From Utricularia gibba (taxonomy: Eukaryota; Streptophyta; Magnoliopsida; Lamiales; Lentibulariaceae), in NCBI GenBank assembly GCA_002189035.1, contig NEEC01000380.1, positions 1 to 20,058 of the forward strand: a stretch of DNA of 20,058 nucleotides, in the 5' to 3' direction. The notes under the pieces were generated by a model that had not been told where the DNA came from, did no database searches, and saw only the letters and a program-made list of their open reading frames with translations. The number at the start of each line of letters is the position of its first letter. The first letter of the stretch is position 1. Both the position numbers and the translations under genes were made by a program. Of the stretch, positions 15,998-20,058 are shown piece after piece.

Positions 15998-18900
15998 GAA
16001 AGTGATGTATTTCTTAACATTCGGTTTCGGGGTTGCCAACATGGTTTTTCAAGGAACAGGTTCTCGTTTTGAGGCGGCCAGTATCGCAAGGAACTTGGTC
16101 CGGGCCCCTGATTCTTTATGGCTCATGAGGACAAAAGGATGCAAATCGATGAAATAAATGATGCATTTGTTTAAATTACGATATCACGTGCACCCTACAT
16201 GATTTTTTCAACAACTTACTTTATACTTTAGGTGGTGGTCTTGGGGGCAAGAGGAACCAGACAACGGTCACCTTAAGTTTTGGCCGAAAGTAGGTTGCAG
16301 CCCGGCAAAGAAAGTGATGTATGTATTAACGTTCGGTTTTCGGGGTTGCTTACATGGTTTTTTCAAGGAACAACTTCTGCTTTAGTGGCGGCCAGTCTCG
16401 CTAGGAACTTGGTCCGGGCCCCTGATTCTTATGGCTCATGAGGACAAAGGATGCAAATCGATGAATAATGATGCATTTGTTTAAATTACGATATCACGTG
16501 CACCCTCCATGATTTTTTAAAAACTTACTATATCCTTGACGAGGTGGTCTTGGGGGGAAGAGGAACGGGAAAAAGGTTAGCTTAGGCTTGGGCCGAAAGT
16601 AAGTTGTAGCCCGTATTAAAGTGATGTCTTTATGAAGGTTCGGTTTTCAGGGTTGCCTACATGGTTTTTCAAGGAACATCTTCTCGTTTTGTGGCGCCAG
16701 TCTCGCTGGGATTGGTTCAGGACCCCGATTCTGTATGGCTCATGGGGTCAACCGGATGCAAATCGATGAAAAAAAATGATGCATTTGCTTAAATTACGAT
16801 ATCACGTGCACCCTCATGACTTTTTCAACAATTTACTTTATACTTGAGGAGGTGGTCTTGGGGGCAAGAGGAACCGGATAAAAGTCAGCTAGGCTTGGGC
16901 CGAAAGTAAGTTTTATCTCGGCAAAGAAAGTGATGTATTTATTAACGTTCGGTTTTCGGGGTTGCCTACATGCTTTTTCAAGGGACAGCTTCTCGTTTTG
17001 TGGCGGCTAGTCTCGTTGGGAACACGTCCTAGAACCCGATTCTGTATGGCTCATGGGGTCAACCGGATGCAAATCGATGAATACAATGATGCATTTGTTT
17101 AAATTACGATATCACGTGCACCCTACATCATTTTTTCAACAACATACTTTATACTTGAGGAGGTGGTCTTGGGGGGAGAGGAACCGGAAAAGGTCAGCTT
17201 AGACTTGGGCCGAAAGTAAGTTGTAGCCCGGCAAATAAAGTGATGTATTTATTAAGGTTCGGTTTTCGGGGTTGCCAACATGGTTTTTAAAGGAACAGCT
17301 TCTCGTTTTGTGGCGCCAGTCGCATGGAACTTGGTCCGGGCCCCTAATTCTTTATGGCTCATGAGGACAAAGGATGCAAATCGATGAAAAATGATGCATT
17401 TGTTTAAATTACGATATCACGTGCACCCTCATGATTTTTTCAAACAACTTACTTTATACTTGAGGAGGTGGTCTTGGGGGGAAGGGGAACCGGAAAAAGG
17501 TCAGCTTAGGCTTGGGCCGAAAGTAAGTTGTAGCCCGGCAAATAAAGTGATGTATTTATTAACATTCGTTTTCGGGGGCTGCCTACATGGTTTTTCAAGG
17601 AACATCTTCTCGTTTTGTGGCGGCCAGTCTCGCTGGAACTTGGTTCCGGGCCCCGATTCTTTATGGCTCATGAGTCAACCGGATGCAAATCGATGAATAC
17701 AATGATGCATTTGTTTAAATTACGATATCACGTGCACCCTACATGATTTTTCAATAACGTACTTTTATACTTGAGGAGGTGGTCTTGGGGGCAAGAGGAA
17801 CCGGACAAAAGGTCAGTATAGGCTTGGCCGAAAGTAAGTTTAGCCCGGCAAATAAAGTGATGTATTTCTTAACGTTCGCTTTTCGGGGTTGCCTACATGG
17901 TTTTTCAAGGAACAGCTTCTCGTTTTTTGGCGGCAAGTCTCGTTGGGAACTAATCCTAGACCCCCGATTCTGTATGGCTCATGGGTCAACCGGATGCAAA
18001 TCGATGAATACAATGATGCATTTGTTTAAATTACGATATCACGTGCACCCTACATCATTTTTTCAATAACGTACTTATACTTGAGGAGGTGGTCTTGGGG
18101 GGGAAGAGGAACCGGACAAAAGGTCAGCATAGGCTTTGGCCGAAAGTAAGTTGTAGCCCGGCAAAAAAGTGATGTATGTATTAACGTTCGGTTTTCGGGT
18201 TGCTTACATGGTTTTTCAAGGAACAACTTCTCTTTTGGCGGCCAGTCTCGCTAGGAACTTGGTCCGGGCCCCTGATTCTTTATGGCTCATGAGGACAAAG
18301 GATGCAAATCGATGAATAATGATGCATTTGTTTAAATTACGATATCACGTGCACCCTACATGATTTTTTCAAACAACATACTTTATACTTGAGGAGGTGG
18401 TCTTCCGGGGCAAGGGAACCGGAAAAAGGTCAGCTTAGGCTTGGGCCGAAAGTAAGTTGTAGCCCGGCAAATAAAGTGATGTATTTATTAACATTCGTTT
18501 CGGGGGCTGCCTACATGGTTTTTCAAGGAATATCTTCTCGTTTTGTGGCGGCCAGTCTCACTAGGAACTTGGTCCGGGCCCCGATTCTTTATGGCTCATG
18601 AGTACAAAGGATGCAGTTCGATGAATACAATGATGCATTTGTTTAAATTACGATATCACGTGCACCCTACATCATTTTTTCAATAACGTACTTTATACTT
18701 GAGGAGTGGTCTTGGGGGCAAGAGGAACCGGACAAAGGTCAGTATAGGCTTTGGCCCGAAAGTAAGTTGTAGCCCGGCAAAGAAAGTGATGTATTTCTTA
18801 ACGTTCGCTTTTCGGGGTTGCCTACATGGTTTTTCAAGGAACATCTTCTCGTTTTTTGGCGGCAAGTCTCGTTGGGAACCTAATCCGACCCCGATTCTTA

Positions 18901-20058
18901 TGGCTCATGGGTCAACCGGATGCAAATCGATGAATACAATGATGCATTTTTTAAATTACGATATCACGTGCACCCTACATAATTTTTTCAATAACGTACT
19001 ATATACTTGAGGAGGTGGTCTTGGGGGGAAGAGGAACCGGACAAAGGTCAGCATAGGCTTTGGCGGAAAGTAAGTTGTAGCCCGGCAAAGAAAGTGATGT
19101 ATGTATTAACGTTCGTTTTCGAGGTTGCTTACATGGTTTTTCATGGAACAACTTCTCCTTTACTGGCGGCCAGTCTCGCTAGGAAATTGGACCGGGCCCC
19201 TGATTCTTTATGGCTCATGAGGACAAAGGATGCAAATCGATGACTATAATGATGCATTTGTTTAAATTACGATATCACGTGCACCCTACATCATTTTTTC
19301 AACAACATACTTTATACTTGAGGAGGTGGTGTTCCGGGGCAAGGGGAACCGGAAAAAGGTCAGCTTAGGCTTGGGCCGAAAGTAAGTTGTAGCCCGGCAA
19401 ATAAAGTGATGTATTTCTTAACGTTCGGTTTTCGTGGTTGCCTACATGGTTTTTCAAGGTACAGCTTCTCGTTTTGTGGCGCCCTGTCGCATGGAACTTG
19501 GTCGGGCCCCTAATTCATTATGGCTCATGAGGACAAAGGATGCAATTCGATGAAAAAAATGATGCATTTGTTTAAATTACGATATCACGTGCACCCTACA
19601 TGATTTTTTCAACAACTTACTTTATACTTGAGGAGGTGGTGTTCCGGGGCAAGAGGAACCGGAAAAAGGTCAGCTTAGGCTTGGGCCGAAAGTAAGTTGT
19701 AGCCCGTCAAAGAAAGTGATGTATTTCTTAACGTTCGGTTTTCGGGGGCTGCCTACATGGTTTTTCAAGGAATATCTTTCGTTTTGTGGCGGCCAGTCTC
19801 ACTAGGAACTTGGTCCGGGCCCCCGAATCTTTATGGCTCATGAGTACAAAGGATGCAGTTCGATGAGTACAATGATGCATTTGTTTAACTTACGATATCA
19901 CGTGCACCCTACATCATTTTTTCAATAACGTACTTTATACTTGAGGAGGTGGTCTTGGGGGCAAGAGGAACCGACAAAGGTCAGTAAAGGCTTTGGCCGA
20001 AAGTAAGTTGTAGCCCGGCAAAGAAAGTGATGTATTTATTAACATTCCGTTTTCGGGG
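15998..20058. repeat. Satellite array, subfamily B (right), with higher-order repeat
   Basis: There is a partial unit (15998-16184) followed by 12 complete units and one partial unit. Phase marker CACGTG lies at 16185, 16495, 16803, 17113, 17418, 17729, 18040, 18346, 18657, 18965, 19276, 19586 and 19899, so the period is 305-313 bp. Copies are more divergent from each other than in the left array and carry many one-base gaps. From 17113 the unit types follow the order d-a-b-c-a-b-c-d-a-b. The array is cut by the window edge. Confidence 0.93.
17113..20058. repeat. Higher-order repeat region (a-b-c with optional d)
   Basis: Type d (17113, 19276) has CATCATTTTTTCAACAACAT, CGCATGGAACTTGGTC and CCCCTAATTC. 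Type a (17418, 18346, 19586) has GGGGGCTGCCTACATGG, with AACATCTTCTCG (17418), AATATCTTCTCG (18346) or AATATCTTTCG (19586). Type b (17729, 18657, 19899) has CAATAACGTAC and GTCAGTATAGG or a close variant, and the two complete b copies also have GGCGGCAAGTCTCGTTGGGA. Type c (18040, 18965) has GTCAGCATAGGCTTTGGC, GTATGTATTAACG and GCTTACATGG. The a-b-c block is about 930 bp, and d-a-b-c about 1233 bp. The unit at 16185 is also c-like. Confidence 0.75.

Noticed and set aside
8655-16003. Target site duplication for the main retrotransposon
   Set aside because: Left flank GTCTT and right flank GAAAG do not match, and they come from different phases of the monomer.
1-20058. Ribosomal intergenic spacer subrepeats
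   Set aside because: No rRNA gene sequence or Pol I promoter-like start is visible, and the copies extend over both sides of the retrotransposon without any rDNA.

Overview
This window looks like centromeric or pericentromeric heterochromatin from a flowering plant, probably a eudicot. The species cannot be named from the sequence. There is no host gene, rRNA or tRNA. It holds two arrays of one tandem satellite, separated by a single Ty3/gypsy LTR retrotransposon read on the minus strand. Plant origin is indicated by the initiator-Met tRNA primer-binding site, by chromovirus-type gag-pol proteins and by the satellite-plus-retrotransposon architecture.

Layout: (1) 1-7447 is a homogenised satellite array (subfamily A, 312-318 bp period, about 24 units). 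(2) 7448-7981 is a mosaic A/B unit followed by a shortened unit. (3) 7982-8666 is subfamily B, which ends at the retrotransposon. (4) 8667-15997 is the retrotransposon: left (3') LTR, polypurine tract, degenerate gag-pol, leader, primer-binding site and right (5') LTR of 603 bp. Its left LTR is split by a complete 601-bp LTR of the same family in the opposite orientation, flanked by a perfect 5-bp target duplication. (5) 15998-20058 is subfamily B satellite again (305-313 bp period), here organised as a higher-order repeat of unit types a, b, c and an optional d.

The retrotransposon is best read as CRM-like, meaning a centromeric chromovirus. The integrase frame runs straight through the polypurine tract into the 3' LTR, there is no canonical chromodomain, and the element sits inside satellite DNA. 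All enzymatic domains are recognisable (capsid, CCHC knuckle, DGGS protease, YFDD reverse transcriptase, RNase H, HHCC/DDE integrase with GPF), but the frame is broken at about six places. Nearly all breaks look like losses of one base and there are few or no in-frame nonsense codons. By eye the two LTRs differ at about ten positions, so insertion was fairly recent or the array is being homogenised.

The less obvious observations are these. The ~314-bp satellite monomer appears to be an old dimer of a ~157-bp nucleosome-sized unit. Every unit but one keeps a CACGTG palindrome inside an otherwise invariant block. A patch of subfamily B is embedded in the A array, as expected from gene conversion. 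The main element lacks a target duplication and about 66 bp of satellite is missing at its insertion point. The nested inverted LTR creates interleaved inverted repeats and an antisense-facing promoter.
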